Positions 32,168 through 41,544 of a stretch of 64,000 nt of DNA are shown here, in pieces. Location: the NCBI GenBank assembly GCA_024236415.1, contig JACKKN010000006.1, forward strand, positions 248,001-312,000. The letters run 5' to 3'. Position 1 is the first letter of the stretch. Every line of letters begins with the position of its first letter. Both the position numbers and the translations under genes were made by a program. The DNA is from Hyphomicrobiales bacterium. Its GTDB lineage: Bacteria; Pseudomonadota; Alphaproteobacteria; Rhodospirillales; JACKKN01. The notes beneath the pieces are model-generated. The model had not been told where the DNA came from. It made no database searches and saw only the letters and a list, made by a program, of their open reading frames with translations.

Positions 32168-34255
32168 ATGGCGAAGACCGATCTGCCGACAGGGAAAAAG
32201 CCGAAATCCAAGGGTACCGCGCCCGCCCCGGGCGAGATGCCCAGGACCCACAAGGACGAGGCCGCGCGGGGCGCCGGCAAGCGCCTGTTCTCGGCGCCGG
32301 ACCTGGACCTCAACAGCCGCTCCATCGTCATCCGCGGCGTGCGTCCGCAGGTGGAGCACGGGCGCTTCCCCCTGAAGCGCGAGGTGGGCGACGGGCTGGA
32401 GGTCTCGGCCGCCATCTTCCGCGAGGGCCACGACATCCTGTCCGCCAACCTGCTGGTCCGCCGCCATGACGAGGATACCTGGCGCGCCGCGCCCATGGCC
32501 CTGGTCAACCCGGGGCTGGACCTGTGGACCGGCACCGCGGTGCTGACCGACAACGCGCTGCACCTGTACACCATCGAGGCCTGGACCGACGTCTACGCCT
32601 CGTGGTGCGACGAGGTGGAGAAGAAGCTGGGCGCCGAGCAGGACGTGACGCTCGAACTGCTGGAAGGGCGCCAGATCATCGCCGAGGCCGCCGAGCGGGC
32701 ACGCGGCGAGGATTCCGGGCGGCTGGCGGCGGTGCTGAAGCGGTTCGAGTCCCTGGACGCCACCGGCCGCGCCCGTCTGTTCCTGGACGCCGACCTGCGC
32801 GAGGTGGTGTCGCGCTGGCCCGACCGCAACACCATGGTGCGCTATGACCACGAGGTGCCGGTGATGGTGGACCGGGTGCGCGCCCGCTTTGCCGCCTGGT
32901 ACGAGATGTTCCCCCGCTCCCAGGGCACGGTGCCGGGCAAGAGCGCCACCTTCGACGACTGCATCGCCCGCTTTCCCGAGGTCCGGGCCATGGGCTTCGA
33001 CGTGGTCTACTTCGTGCCCATCCACCCCATCGGCAAGACCCACCGCAAGGGCCCCAACAACTCCCTGAACGCCGGCCCCGACGCGCCCGGCAGCCCCTAT
33101 GCCATCGGCTCCGAGGAGGGCGGCCACAAGGCGATCCACCCCGACCTGGGCACCCTGGAGGATTTCCGCCGCCTGGTGAAGGCCAGCCACGACCACGGCA
33201 TGGAGGTGGCGCTGGACTTCGCCATCCAGTGCTCGCCCGACCACCCGTGGATCAAGGACCACCCCGAATGGTTCCTGTTCCGCCCCGACGGCACCATCAA
33301 ATACGCCGAGAACCCGCCCAAGAAGTACCAGGACATCGTCAACGTGGACTTCTTCAGCGCCGACTGGGAATCCCTGTGGCACGAGCTGAAGTCCACCTTC
33401 GAGTTCTGGATCGAGCAGGGGGTCAGGATTTTCCGCGTCGACAACCCGCACACCAAGCCGATCCCGTTCTGGGAATGGGTGATCCGCGAGATCAAGGCCC
33501 AGTACCCCGACGTGCTGTTCCTGGCCGAGGCCTTCACCCGGCCCGAACGCCTGCAGATGATGGCCAAGGTGGGGTTCTCGCAGTCCTACACCTATTTCAC
33601 CTGGCGCCACACCAAGGGCGAGTTCATCGACTACCTGACCGAGCTGACCCAGACCGACATCGCCGAATACCTGCGCCCCAACTTCTTTACCAACACGCCG
33701 GACATCAACCCGCCGTTCCTGCAGACCGGCGGCCGGCCGGCGCACATGATCCGGCTGGTCCTGGCGGCGACGCTTTCCAGCGTGTACGGCATCTACAACG
33801 GCTTCGAACTGTGCGAGGCGACGCCGATTCCCGGCAAGGAGGAGTACCTGGATTCGGAGAAGTACGACTACAAGGTCTGGGACTGGGACCGGCCCGGCAA
33901 CATCAAGGACTACATCACCCGGGTCAACCGCATCCGCGCCGAGAACCCGGCCCTGCACGAGCTGGACAACCTGCGCTTCTATCCGTCGGAAAGCGACCAG
34001 GTGCTGTTCTACGGCAAGATGACGCCGGACCGGTCGAACATGGTCTTCGTGGCCGTCAACCTGCACCCGTTCCAGGCCGCCGACACCTTCGTCACCTTCC
34101 CCATGGACGAGATGGAAATGGGCGGCGGCGACACGTTCGTGGCCGAGGAGCTGCTGTCCGGCCGGCGCCTGGACTGGCAGGGCGGGCGCCAGTGGGTCCG
34201 CCTGGACCCCAACGAGAACCCCTGTGAAATCTTCCGGGTCGTGCGGGAGGACTGA
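32168..34255 (+). CDS. glgE: Alpha-1,4-glucan:maltose-1-phosphate maltosyltransferase
   Basis: GlgE extends linear alpha-1,4-glucans with maltose units from maltose 1-phosphate. The 695-residue protein has an N-terminal domain (about 1-200) and a GH13 catalytic domain. The nucleophile Asp is in IFRVDNPHTKPIPFWEW (near residue 423) and the acid/base Glu in DVLFLAEAFTRP (near residue 453). MGFDVVYFVPIHPIGKTHRKG is a family mark. The ATG at 32168 has AGAGGGG upstream; a TTG six bases earlier is less likely. The TreS-Mak gene follows 51 bases later, making a trehalose-to-glucan pathway. No branching enzyme gene (glgB) is in the window. Confidence 0.95.
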   Translation: MAKTDLPTGKKPKSKGTAPAPGEMPRTHKDEAARGAGKRLFSAPDLDLNSRSIVIRGVRPQVEHGRFPLKREVGDGLEVSAAIFREGHDILSANLLVRRHDEDTWRAAPMALVNPGLDLWTGTAVLTDNALHLYTIEAWTDVYASWCDEVEKKLGAEQDVTLELLEGRQIIAEAAERARGEDSGRLAAVLKRFESLDATGRARLFLDADLREVVSRWPDRNTMVRYDHEVPVMVDRVRARFAAWYEMFPRSQGTVPGKSATFDDCIARFPEVRAMGFDVVYFVPIHPIGKTHRKGPNNSLNAGPDAPGSPYAIGSEEGGHKAIHPDLGTLEDFRRLVKASHDHGMEVALDFAIQCSPDHPWIKDHPEWFLFRPDGTIKYAENPPKKYQDIVNVDFFSADWESLWHELKSTFEFWIEQGVRIFRVDNPHTKPIPFWEWVIREIKAQYPDVLFLAEAFTRPERLQMMAKVGFSQSYTYFTWRHTKGEFIDYLTELTQTDIAEYLRPNFFTNTPDINPPFLQTGGRPAHMIRLVLAATLSSVYGIYNGFELCEATPIPGKEEYLDSEKYDYKVWDWDRPGNIKDYITRVNRIRAENPALHELDNLRFYPSESDQVLFYGKMTPDRSNMVFVAVNLHPFQAADTFVTFPMDEMEMGGGDTFVAEELLSGRRLDWQGGRQWVRLDPNENPCEIFRVVRED

Positions 34256-34306
34256 TTTGCGCCCGCGACCCATCGACATCCCCAGCCGCCGCGGAGGGCC
34301 GCCCCC

Positions 34307-37300
34307 ATGACCACCAACGACCCCCTCTGGTACAAGGACGCGGTCATCTACCAGCTCCACGTCAAGGCCTATGCCGATTCGACGGGGGACGGGATCGGCG
34401 ACTTCAAGGGGCTGACGTCCAAGCTGGACTACATCCGCGACCTGGGGGTGACGGCGGTCTGGCTGCTGCCCTTCTACCCGTCGCCCCTGCGCGACGACGG
34501 CTACGACATCGCCGATTACCGCAACATCAACCCGTCCTACGGTTCCATGCGCGATTTCCGCACCTTCGTGCGCGAGGCGCACCGGCGCGGCCTGCACGTG
34601 ATCACCGAGCTGGTGGTCAACCACACCTCGGACCAGCACCCCTGGTTCCAGCGCGCCCGCAAGGCCAAGCCCGGGTCCAAGTGGCGGGACTACTACGTGT
34701 GGAGCGACAGCGACAAGAAGTACGACGGCACGCGCATCATCTTCACCGACACCGAGACCTCCAACTGGGCCTGGGACAACGAGGCCAATGCCTATTACTG
34801 GCACCGCTTCTTCTCGCACCAGCCGGACCTGAACTTCGACAACCCGCGGGTGCTGGACGGGGTGATCGACGCCATGCGGTTCTGGCTGGACGCCGGGGTG
34901 GACGGCCTGCGCCTCGACGCCGTGCCGTACCTGTGCGAGCGCGAGGGCACCAACAACGAGAACCTGCCCGAGACCCACGCCATCATCCGCAAGATCCGCG
35001 CCGCCATGGACGAGACCCACCCCGGGCGCATGCTGCTGGCCGAGGCCAACCAGTGGCCCGAGGACGTGCTGCCCTACTTCGGCGACGGCGACGAATGCCA
35101 CATGGCCTTCCACTTCCCCCTGATGCCGCGCCTGTTCATGGCCATCGCCCAGGAGGACCGCCTGCCCATCACCGACATCATGCGCCAGACCCCCGAGCCG
35201 CCCGAGGGCTGCCAGTGGGGCATGTTCCTGCGCAACCACGACGAGCTGACCCTGGAAATGGTCACCGACCGCGAGCGGGACTACATGTACAGGTTCTACG
35301 CCAGCGATCCGCGGGCCAAGATCAACGTCGGCATCCGCCGCCGGCTGGCGCCCCTGCTGAACAACGACCGGCGCAAGAACGAACTGCTGAACAGCCTGCT
35401 GATGTCCATCCCCGGCACGCCGATCATCTATTACGGCGACGAGATCGGCATGGGCGACAACATCTTTCTGGGCGACCGCAACGGCGTGCGCACGCCCATG
35501 CAGTGGTCGCCGGACCGCAACGGCGGCTTCTCGCGGGCCAACCCGGCGCAGCTCTACCTGCCGCCGATCATGGACCCGGTCTATGGCTACGACGCCGTCA
35601 ACGTCGAGCGCCAGTCCCAGGACCCGTCGTCGTTCCTGAACTGGCTCAAGCGCCTGCTGGCGGTGCGCCGGTCGCGCCCGTCCATGGGCCGCGGCGGCAT
35701 GACCCTGCTGTACCCGGGCAACCGCAAGGTGCTGGCCTACTACGTCACCCACGAGGACGAGGTGGTGCTGTGCGTGGCCAACCTGGCGCGCTCGGCCGAG
35801 CCGGTGGAGCTGGACCTGTCCGCGTTCAAGGGCATGGTGCCCATCGAGCTGCTGAGCCGCAGCCCGTTCCCGCCCATCGGCGACCTGCCCTATCAGTTGA
35901 CCCTGCAGCCCTACGCCTTCTTCTGGTTCCTGTTGACCAGCGAGGCCGAGGCGCCGGCCTGGCACGAGGCGCCGCCGCCGGTGATCCCCGAGCTGGCGAC
36001 CCTGGTCCTGCCGCACGGCTGGCGCAGCTTCCTGGAGGGCCGCGAGCGGGAGAAGTTCTGCGGCGAGATTCTGCCCGCCTACCTGCCGCACCAGCGGTGG
36101 TTCGCGGCCAAGGACAAGCAGGTGCGGTCCTTCTCGACCCTGGTCGGCGCCCAGCTTGACGGCGGCGACCGGTCCTGGCTGCTGGAGGTGGTCGAGGCCT
36201 CCTTCGCCGGCGGCGAGCGCCAGTACTATTTCATCCCGCTGTCCATCGCCTGGGAAACGGCGACCGACGACCCCGCGGGCAATCTGCCCTTCGCCATCGG
36301 CAAGGTGCGCTCGGGCCCCCGGTCGGCCCTGATCTGCGACGCCTATGCCGACGACCGCTTCGTGCTGGAGCTGCTGGCGGCCCTGCGCGAGGAACGGCGC
36401 CTGCCGGCCACCGAGGGCGAGATCCGATTCGTCCCCACCAGCCGCCTGGCCGAGATCGAGTTCGACGGCGAGCCCGAGGTGCACACCGTTTCGGTGGAGC
36501 AGAGCAACACCTCGACCGTGGTCGGCAGCGCCGTGGTGGCCAAGGGGTACCGGCGCCTGCAGCGGGGCACCCACATCGAGCTGGAGGTGGCCCGGTTCCT
36601 GACCGAGAAGGCCGCCTACGCCAACACGCCGCCCCTGCTGGGATCGGTCGAGCACGTGGCCGCCGACGGCACGGCGACGGCGCTGTGCATCGTTCAGGGC
36701 TATGTGGACAACCAGGGCGACGGCTGGCGCTATACCCTGAACAGCCTGGGCCGGGCGCTGGACCTGTCCCAGTCCGAGGAGCCGGAGGTGGAGATTGGCA
36801 TCCCCGATTCCGGCCACATGTACATGATGCTGATCGAGACCCTGGGCACGCGCACGGGCGAGCTGCACCAGGCCTTCGGCCTGACCACCGGCGAGGCGGC
36901 CTTCGACCCCGAGCCGGTCACCGCCGCCGACCTGGCCCGGTGGAGGGACCAGACCATCGCCCTGGCCGACGACGCCATGGCGTCCCTGCAGGGGGCCCTT
37001 GCCACCCTGCCCGCGGAGACGCGCGAGGTCGCCCAGGGGTTGCTGAAGCGGCGCGGCGCCCTGCGCAAGCTGATCCGGTCGCTGGTGCCGCGGCGCCTGG
37101 CGGCGGCCAAGACGCGCTACCACGGCGACTACCACCTGGGCCAGGTGCTGGTGTCGCGCAACGACTGGATGCTCATCGACTTCGAGGGCGAGCCCCTGCG
37201 CTCCCTGGACGAACGCTGGGCCAAGCACAGCCCCCTGAAGGACGTGGCCGGCATGCTGCGCTCGTTCAACTACGCCGGCTGGGCGGCCCTGTTCGAGGCG

Positions 37301-37573
37301 ACCCACGACCGGCCCGAGGACCTGGAGGTCCTGCGCCCGGTGGTCGAGGACTGGGAGCGGCAGGCGGTGGAGGCCTTCATGACCGGCTACCGCGGCGCCG
37401 TCGAGGGCTGCCCGTCGTACCCGGCCAAGGCGGCCGACGCCGAGGCCCTGCTGGACCTGTTCCTGATCGAGAAGGCGGCCTACGAGATCAAGTACGAACT
37501 GGCCAACCGCCCGGCCTGGGTGCGCATTCCCCTGCTGGGCCTGGACCGCATCCTGGCGGCGCGGGCCGGCTGA
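34307..37573 (+). CDS. treS: Trehalose synthase-maltokinase fusion
   Basis: A 1,088-residue bifunctional enzyme. Residues 1 to about 550 are TreS (GH13): WYKDAVIYQLHVKAYADSTGDGIGDF opening, LRLDAVPYL with the nucleophile Asp, LLAEANQWPEDV with the acid/base Glu, and FLRNHDELTLE. Residues of about 570-1088 are a maltokinase (Mak/Pep2) with HQRWFAAKDKQV near its start and the kinase loop HGDYHLGQVLV followed by LIDFEGEP. Trehalose is isomerised to maltose and then phosphorylated to maltose 1-phosphate, the GlgE donor. GGAGG-like sequence lies upstream of the ATG. It converges with the secretion operon. Confidence 0.95.
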   Translation: MTTNDPLWYKDAVIYQLHVKAYADSTGDGIGDFKGLTSKLDYIRDLGVTAVWLLPFYPSPLRDDGYDIADYRNINPSYGSMRDFRTFVREAHRRGLHVITELVVNHTSDQHPWFQRARKAKPGSKWRDYYVWSDSDKKYDGTRIIFTDTETSNWAWDNEANAYYWHRFFSHQPDLNFDNPRVLDGVIDAMRFWLDAGVDGLRLDAVPYLCEREGTNNENLPETHAIIRKIRAAMDETHPGRMLLAEANQWPEDVLPYFGDGDECHMAFHFPLMPRLFMAIAQEDRLPITDIMRQTPEPPEGCQWGMFLRNHDELTLEMVTDRERDYMYRFYASDPRAKINVGIRRRLAPLLNNDRRKNELLNSLLMSIPGTPIIYYGDEIGMGDNIFLGDRNGVRTPMQWSPDRNGGFSRANPAQLYLPPIMDPVYGYDAVNVERQSQDPSSFLNWLKRLLAVRRSRPSMGRGGMTLLYPGNRKVLAYYVTHEDEVVLCVANLARSAEPVELDLSAFKGMVPIELLSRSPFPPIGDLPYQLTLQPYAFFWFLLTSEAEAPAWHEAPPPVIPELATLVLPHGWRSFLEGREREKFCGEILPAYLPHQRWFAAKDKQVRSFSTLVGAQLDGGDRSWLLEVVEASFAGGERQYYFIPLSIAWETATDDPAGNLPFAIGKVRSGPRSALICDAYADDRFVLELLAALREERRLPATEGEIRFVPTSRLAEIEFDGEPEVHTVSVEQSNTSTVVGSAVVAKGYRRLQRGTHIELEVARFLTEKAAYANTPPLLGSVEHVAADGTATALCIVQGYVDNQGDGWRYTLNSLGRALDLSQSEEPEVEIGIPDSGHMYMMLIETLGTRTGELHQAFGLTTGEAAFDPEPVTAADLARWRDQTIALADDAMASLQGALATLPAETREVAQGLLKRRGALRKLIRSLVPRRLAAAKTRYHGDYHLGQVLVSRNDWMLIDFEGEPLRSLDERWAKHSPLKDVAGMLRSFNYAGWAALFEATHDRPEDLEVLRPVVEDWERQAVEAFMTGYRGAVEGCPSYPAKAADAEALLDLFLIEKAAYEIKYELANRPAWVRIPLLGLDRILAARAG

Positions 37574-37616
37574 CCGCGGGCGCCGACGCGCCGGCCGGAC
37601 CCATGGCGCGGGGCGG

Positions 37617-39008
37617 TCACGGCTCGCGCATGGATTCGTCCAGGGCGCGGATCACCGGGTAGGCGAAGAACGAGATGACCGAGCGGGTGCCGACCTTGAT
37701 CTCGGCGGTCGCGGTCATGCCGGGGATCAGGCGGAAGCCCGCCGGCACGTTGTCCAGGCGGCGCGAGGTCAGCTCGACCCGGGCACGGTAGAACGGCGCG
37801 CCGCGGCCGCCCTCGGTATCGCGCGAGAAGGCGTCCTCGCTGATGGTGCGCACGCGGCCGTCCAGGGTGCCGTGGCGCTGGAACGGGAAGGCGTCGAGCT
37901 TGATGCGCACGGCATCGCCGGCGCGGACGAAGCCGATGTCCTTGGCGTCGATCTCCGCCTCCACCTCCAGCGGCGAGTCCAGCGGCATCAGCGTGACCAG
38001 GGGCTCGGCTTCCTTGACCACCGAACCCTGCGAGCGTTGCGCCACTTCCAGCACCACGCCGTCCACGGGCGAGCGCAGTTCGACCAGGGCGTTCAGGCGC
38101 CGCGCCTTGGCGATCCGCTCCACCAGGCCGTCGCGGCGGGTGCGCGCCTCGCCCAGCGCCTGGGTGACGTCGTTGAACCAGTTGTTCTTGAACGCCTCGC
38201 GCTCGGCCTTGGTGCTGGCCAGCTTGTGCAGGATCTCGCCGGCCTCGTTGCGGTACCGCTCGCGCTCGGTCTCCAGTTCCAGGCGCCGCTGCCGGGCTTC
38301 CAGCAGGTTCAGCTTGGAGCCGTGCTCGCGCTGGTACAGGTCCTTGCGCATGCCCTCCAGCTCGACAAAGATCTTGAGCTGGCTGGCCAGGTGCTCCTGC
38401 ATCTTCTTGTTGTTGTCGATGGACGCCTCGAGCATGGCGATGTTCTCGCGGAACGCCGCCAGGCGGGCGTCGTACTCGGCCCGCCGGCGTTCCAGGAGCC
38501 GCGCCTGCAGGCGCCAGGCGTCGCCGTCCGCCGCGGCGGCGGAGTCGGCGGCGGCCGCCATGGTGCCGTCGCCCAGCTCCGCCTCCATGCGCGCGATGTC
38601 CGCCGACACCTTGGCCAGCTGCTGCTGCAGCTCCGACAGGTCGGCCTCGGCGAAGGTGGGGTCCAGGGTCACCACCACCTGGCCGGATTGCACCACCTGG
38701 CCGACCTGGGCGACGATGCGGCGCACCACCGACGTGCCGATGGGCTGCACCACCACCCGGCCGCCGGTGGCGATCAGCTTGCCGTGGCTGGTCACCACCC
38801 GGTCGACCCGGGCCAGGGTGGCCCAGACCACGGCGGTGACCATCAGGCCCAGGATCACGTACAGGGTCAGGCGCAGGCGCACCGGCACCGGGCGCGCGTC
38901 GATCTCCTGCGCGTCGGGCTGGAACTCGACCGCGTCGCTGGCCAGGTCCCTGGCCGCGGGGGCGCCCGGCGGGCGCGTCACCCCAGGTGTCGGGTCTGTC
39001 GCCGCCAT
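37617..39008 (-). CDS. Type I secretion membrane fusion protein, HlyD family
   Basis: A 463-residue periplasmic adaptor with one N-terminal membrane helix (about residues 48-68), a lipoyl/barrel segment (LIATGGRVVVQPIGTSVVRRI), a long coiled coil (about 115-310) and a returning beta-barrel (ALVELRSPVDGVVLEVAQRSQGSVVKEAEPL). It bridges the ABC exporter and an outer-membrane TolC-like channel. It starts 31 bases inside the exporter gene, so the two are coupled. No outer-membrane factor is encoded in the window. Confidence 0.94.
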   Translation of the reverse strand: MAATDPTPGVTRPPGAPAARDLASDAVEFQPDAQEIDARPVPVRLRLTLYVILGLMVTAVVWATLARVDRVVTSHGKLIATGGRVVVQPIGTSVVRRIVAQVGQVVQSGQVVVTLDPTFAEADLSELQQQLAKVSADIARMEAELGDGTMAAAADSAAAADGDAWRLQARLLERRRAEYDARLAAFRENIAMLEASIDNNKKMQEHLASQLKIFVELEGMRKDLYQREHGSKLNLLEARQRRLELETERERYRNEAGEILHKLASTKAEREAFKNNWFNDVTQALGEARTRRDGLVERIAKARRLNALVELRSPVDGVVLEVAQRSQGSVVKEAEPLVTLMPLDSPLEVEAEIDAKDIGFVRAGDAVRIKLDAFPFQRHGTLDGRVRTISEDAFSRDTEGGRGAPFYRARVELTSRRLDNVPAGFRLIPGMTATAEIKVGTRSVISFFAYPVIRALDESMREP

Positions 39009-41155
39009 AGGTCCCCATAGATGTCACAGGTCTGCAGCAGGTGCGCGTGCGGGCCCTGGCCGACGATGCGGCCCTGGTCCACCACGACGATGAAGTCGGC
39101 GTCGACCAGGTTGGCCAGGCGGTGGCTGATCACCACCAGGGTGCGCTGGCTGCGCATCAGGGCCAGGTTGTCCTGGATGATGCCCTCGCTTTCCGGGTCC
39201 AGCGCGCTGGTCGCCTCGTCCAGGATCAGGATCCGGGGGTTGCGCAGCAGCACCCGGGCGATGGCCAGGCGCTGTTTCTGGCCGCCGGACAGGTTGGCGC
39301 CGTCCTCCTCAAGGGGCGTGTCGTAGCCCTGGGGCAGGCGCTGCACGAACTCGTCGGCGCCGGCCATGCGCGCGGCCTGGACGATGCGCTCCAGCGACGC
39401 GTCCGGCCGCGCCACGGCGATGTTCTCGCGCACCGTGCCGCGGAACAGGAAGTTGTCCTGCAGCACCACGCCGGTGGCGTGGCGCAGGTGCACCAGGTCC
39501 AGCTCGCGCAGGTCGAATCCGTCCACCGTGACGGCGCCCTGCTGCACCGGGTACAGCCCCTGCATCAGCCGCGCCATGGTGCTCTTGCCCGACCCGCTGC
39601 GCCCCACCACGCCCACATAGGCGCCTGCCGGGATGTCCAGGTCGATGTCGCGCAGGGCCGGCTTGGCGTCGGGCGCGTAGGAGAAGGACACGTTGTCGAA
39701 CCGGATCGCGCCCTGCAGCGGCGGCTGGATGCCGCGGCCGCGGCCGGCGGCCTCGGACGGGCGGTTCATGACCTCGCCCAGCATGCGCACGCTGAGCGCC
39801 GTTTCCTGGTACTCGTGGACCAGGGACACGATGGCCACCAGCGGCCCGCTGACCCGGCCGGCCAGCATGTTGAAGGCGACCAGGGCGCCGACCGTGATCT
39901 CGCCGCCGAACACCAGCGAGGCGCCGAACCACGGCAGCGCCACCAGCATGGACTTCTCCACCAGGCCGACCACCGCCCGCGCCGAGACCGAGATCCTGCC
40001 GACCGCGAAATGCCGCTCCACCGCCTGGGCCACCCGCTCGTCCCAGGTCTTGCGCCGCTGCGGCTCCAGGGCCAGGGCCTTGACCGTGCGCATGCCGTGG
40101 ATGGTCTCGACCAGGTGCGACTGCCGCTCGGCCTCGGCCTGGTACAGCGCCCGCAGGCGCCGCTGGTAGGGCCCGATCAGGACCAGAATCACCACCGCGA
40201 TCACCCCGGCGCAGGCCAGCACCACCAGGGTCAGCTTGGTGCTGTAGAAGAACAGCACCGGCACGAACACCAGCAGGGCCAGGGAATCCAGCATGGTCAT
40301 GAACAGCCGCCCGGTCAGGAACTCGCGGATCTTCTGGGTCTGCTGCATGTGCTTGGTCAGCACGCCGGCGGTGGTCTGCTCGAAGAACTGCAGCGGCAGG
40401 GTCAGCAGCTTGCCGTAGGTGCGCGCCGCCACCCGCATGTCGATCTTGTTGGTGGCGTGCAGCAGAAGGTAGCTGCGCAGGAAGGTCAGCAGGGCGTCGA
40501 ACACCAGCGCCGCGCCCATGCCCAGGGCGATGACGTTCAGGGTCGAGTAGCTCTTGTGCACCAGCACCTTGTCGATGACGATCTGGAAGAAGATGGGGGT
40601 CAGCAGCCCGACCGCGTGGATGAACAGGGCGGCCAGGGTGACGTCCAGGAACACCGCGCGGTGGCGCAGGAACTCGGGCACGAACCAGCGCAGGCCGAAC
40701 GGCTGGCCGGCGTCGGTCAGGCGGTGCACGCGCTTGACCAGGACCACCGCGCCGTCCCAGGCCTTGGTGAACCGCTCCTGGGACAGGAACACGGGGACCG
40801 GGCGGTCGGCCAGGGGGTCGAGCACACCGACCTCCGTGCCCGCCTCGCCGGCGCGCAGGCCCAGCAGCAGCACGCTGTTGCCGTTCTTCAGCCGCGCCAG
40901 CACCGGGAACGCCGCGCCCAGGCCGGCCAGGCCCTTCCAGGTCATCCGGGTGGCGCGGGCCTTGAAGCCCTGCTCGCGCATGATGCGCAGCAGCAGGGTG
41001 TCGTCCGGCTCGCGGTCGTTCAGGGCGTAATCGTGAATCAGGCGCCGGACCGACAGGTCGGCGCCGTGCTTGCGGGCCAGGGCGACGAAACACTGGATCG
41101 CGGTATGGGCGAAAGGAGCCTGTTCGCCCGGCGCGGCAGAGGTCGTTTCGTCCAT
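38978..41155 (-). CDS. Type I secretion ABC exporter, HlyB-like, with degenerate C39 domain
   Basis: A 725-residue exporter in three parts. The N-terminal C39-like domain covers about residues 1-130. A six-helix membrane domain covers about 155-440. The ATPase domain is at about 480-725, with Walker A GRSGSGKST, signature LSGGQKQR and Walker B ILILDEATSALD. In the C39-like part the catalytic DCG cysteine is missing (only TAIQCFVAL remains) and the usual histidine is replaced by Asn in LKNGNSVLLL. It should therefore dock RTX cargo as in HlyB rather than cleave leaders. A GGGGGGAG binding site precedes the ATG. Confidence 0.95.
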   Translation of the reverse strand: MDETTSAAPGEQAPFAHTAIQCFVALARKHGADLSVRRLIHDYALNDREPDDTLLLRIMREQGFKARATRMTWKGLAGLGAAFPVLARLKNGNSVLLLGLRAGEAGTEVGVLDPLADRPVPVFLSQERFTKAWDGAVVLVKRVHRLTDAGQPFGLRWFVPEFLRHRAVFLDVTLAALFIHAVGLLTPIFFQIVIDKVLVHKSYSTLNVIALGMGAALVFDALLTFLRSYLLLHATNKIDMRVAARTYGKLLTLPLQFFEQTTAGVLTKHMQQTQKIREFLTGRLFMTMLDSLALLVFVPVLFFYSTKLTLVVLACAGVIAVVILVLIGPYQRRLRALYQAEAERQSHLVETIHGMRTVKALALEPQRRKTWDERVAQAVERHFAVGRISVSARAVVGLVEKSMLVALPWFGASLVFGGEITVGALVAFNMLAGRVSGPLVAIVSLVHEYQETALSVRMLGEVMNRPSEAAGRGRGIQPPLQGAIRFDNVSFSYAPDAKPALRDIDLDIPAGAYVGVVGRSGSGKSTMARLMQGLYPVQQGAVTVDGFDLRELDLVHLRHATGVVLQDNFLFRGTVRENIAVARPDASLERIVQAARMAGADEFVQRLPQGYDTPLEEDGANLSGGQKQRLAIARVLLRNPRILILDEATSALDPESEGIIQDNLALMRSQRTLVVISHRLANLVDADFIVVVDQGRIVGQGPHAHLLQTCDIYGDLWRRQTRHLG

Positions 41156-41180
41156 GCTCCCCCCGGGTCCCTGGCCGCGG

Positions 41181-41480
41181 TCAGAAGTTCGGCGTCTTCG
41201 GCTCCCCGCCGTTGCCCTTGGCCGGCCGGTCTTCCGCCGCCGCCTTCTGGTCGCGCCGATGCAGCACGCCGGCCTCGACCAGCTGGTCGAGCATGTTCTG
41301 CAGCCCGGCGTGCAACTCCAGCACCCCCTGGGGGGTCATCAGCAGGCGCTGGCGGAACTCGCGCACCGGCTGGCCGTTGGCGTCCTTCTCGGTCGGCGAC
41401 AGGGCCACCAGGTTGATGCGCACGACGCCGCCGGCGATGCCCAGTTCGCCGATTCCGTCCGCGAAAACTTCGTTTGCCAA
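41181..41480 (-). CDS. Small protein of unknown function in the RTX/type I secretion operon, TTG start
   Basis: A 99-residue soluble protein between the giant RTX gene and the exporter gene. The start is TTG at 41480 with AGGAGG about 8 bases upstream, which decides it. The fold looks like an N-terminal beta part (GVVRINLVALSPTE) followed by a long helix (GVLELHAGLQNMLDQLVEAGVL) and a charged, disordered tail. The RLLMTPQGVLELHAGLQNML pattern resembles DUF3467-type small proteins, with low certainty. No signal peptide. It could be a cytoplasmic helper or chaperone for the RTX cargo; that is inferred only from position. Confidence 0.75.
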   Translation of the reverse strand: MANEVFADGIGELGIAGGVVRINLVALSPTEKDANGQPVREFRQRLLMTPQGVLELHAGLQNMLDQLVEAGVLHRRDQKAAAEDRPAKGNGGEPKTPNF

Positions 41481-41544
41481 CCGCTTTCCTCCTCAGGTTA
41501 CGGGAATTTCCGGCCGGCCGTTCCCGTCCCGGCGGCCGGTGGGA

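Noticed and set aside
31967..37306. A 1,779-codon minus-strand open frame
   Set aside because: It lies opposite glgE and treS, which have complete catalytic motifs. Its product is a low-complexity shadow.
38978..41155. A leader-cleaving C39 peptidase exporter
   Set aside because: The catalytic DCG cysteine and the histidine are missing from the N-terminal domain, as in HlyB-type exporters for RTX proteins.
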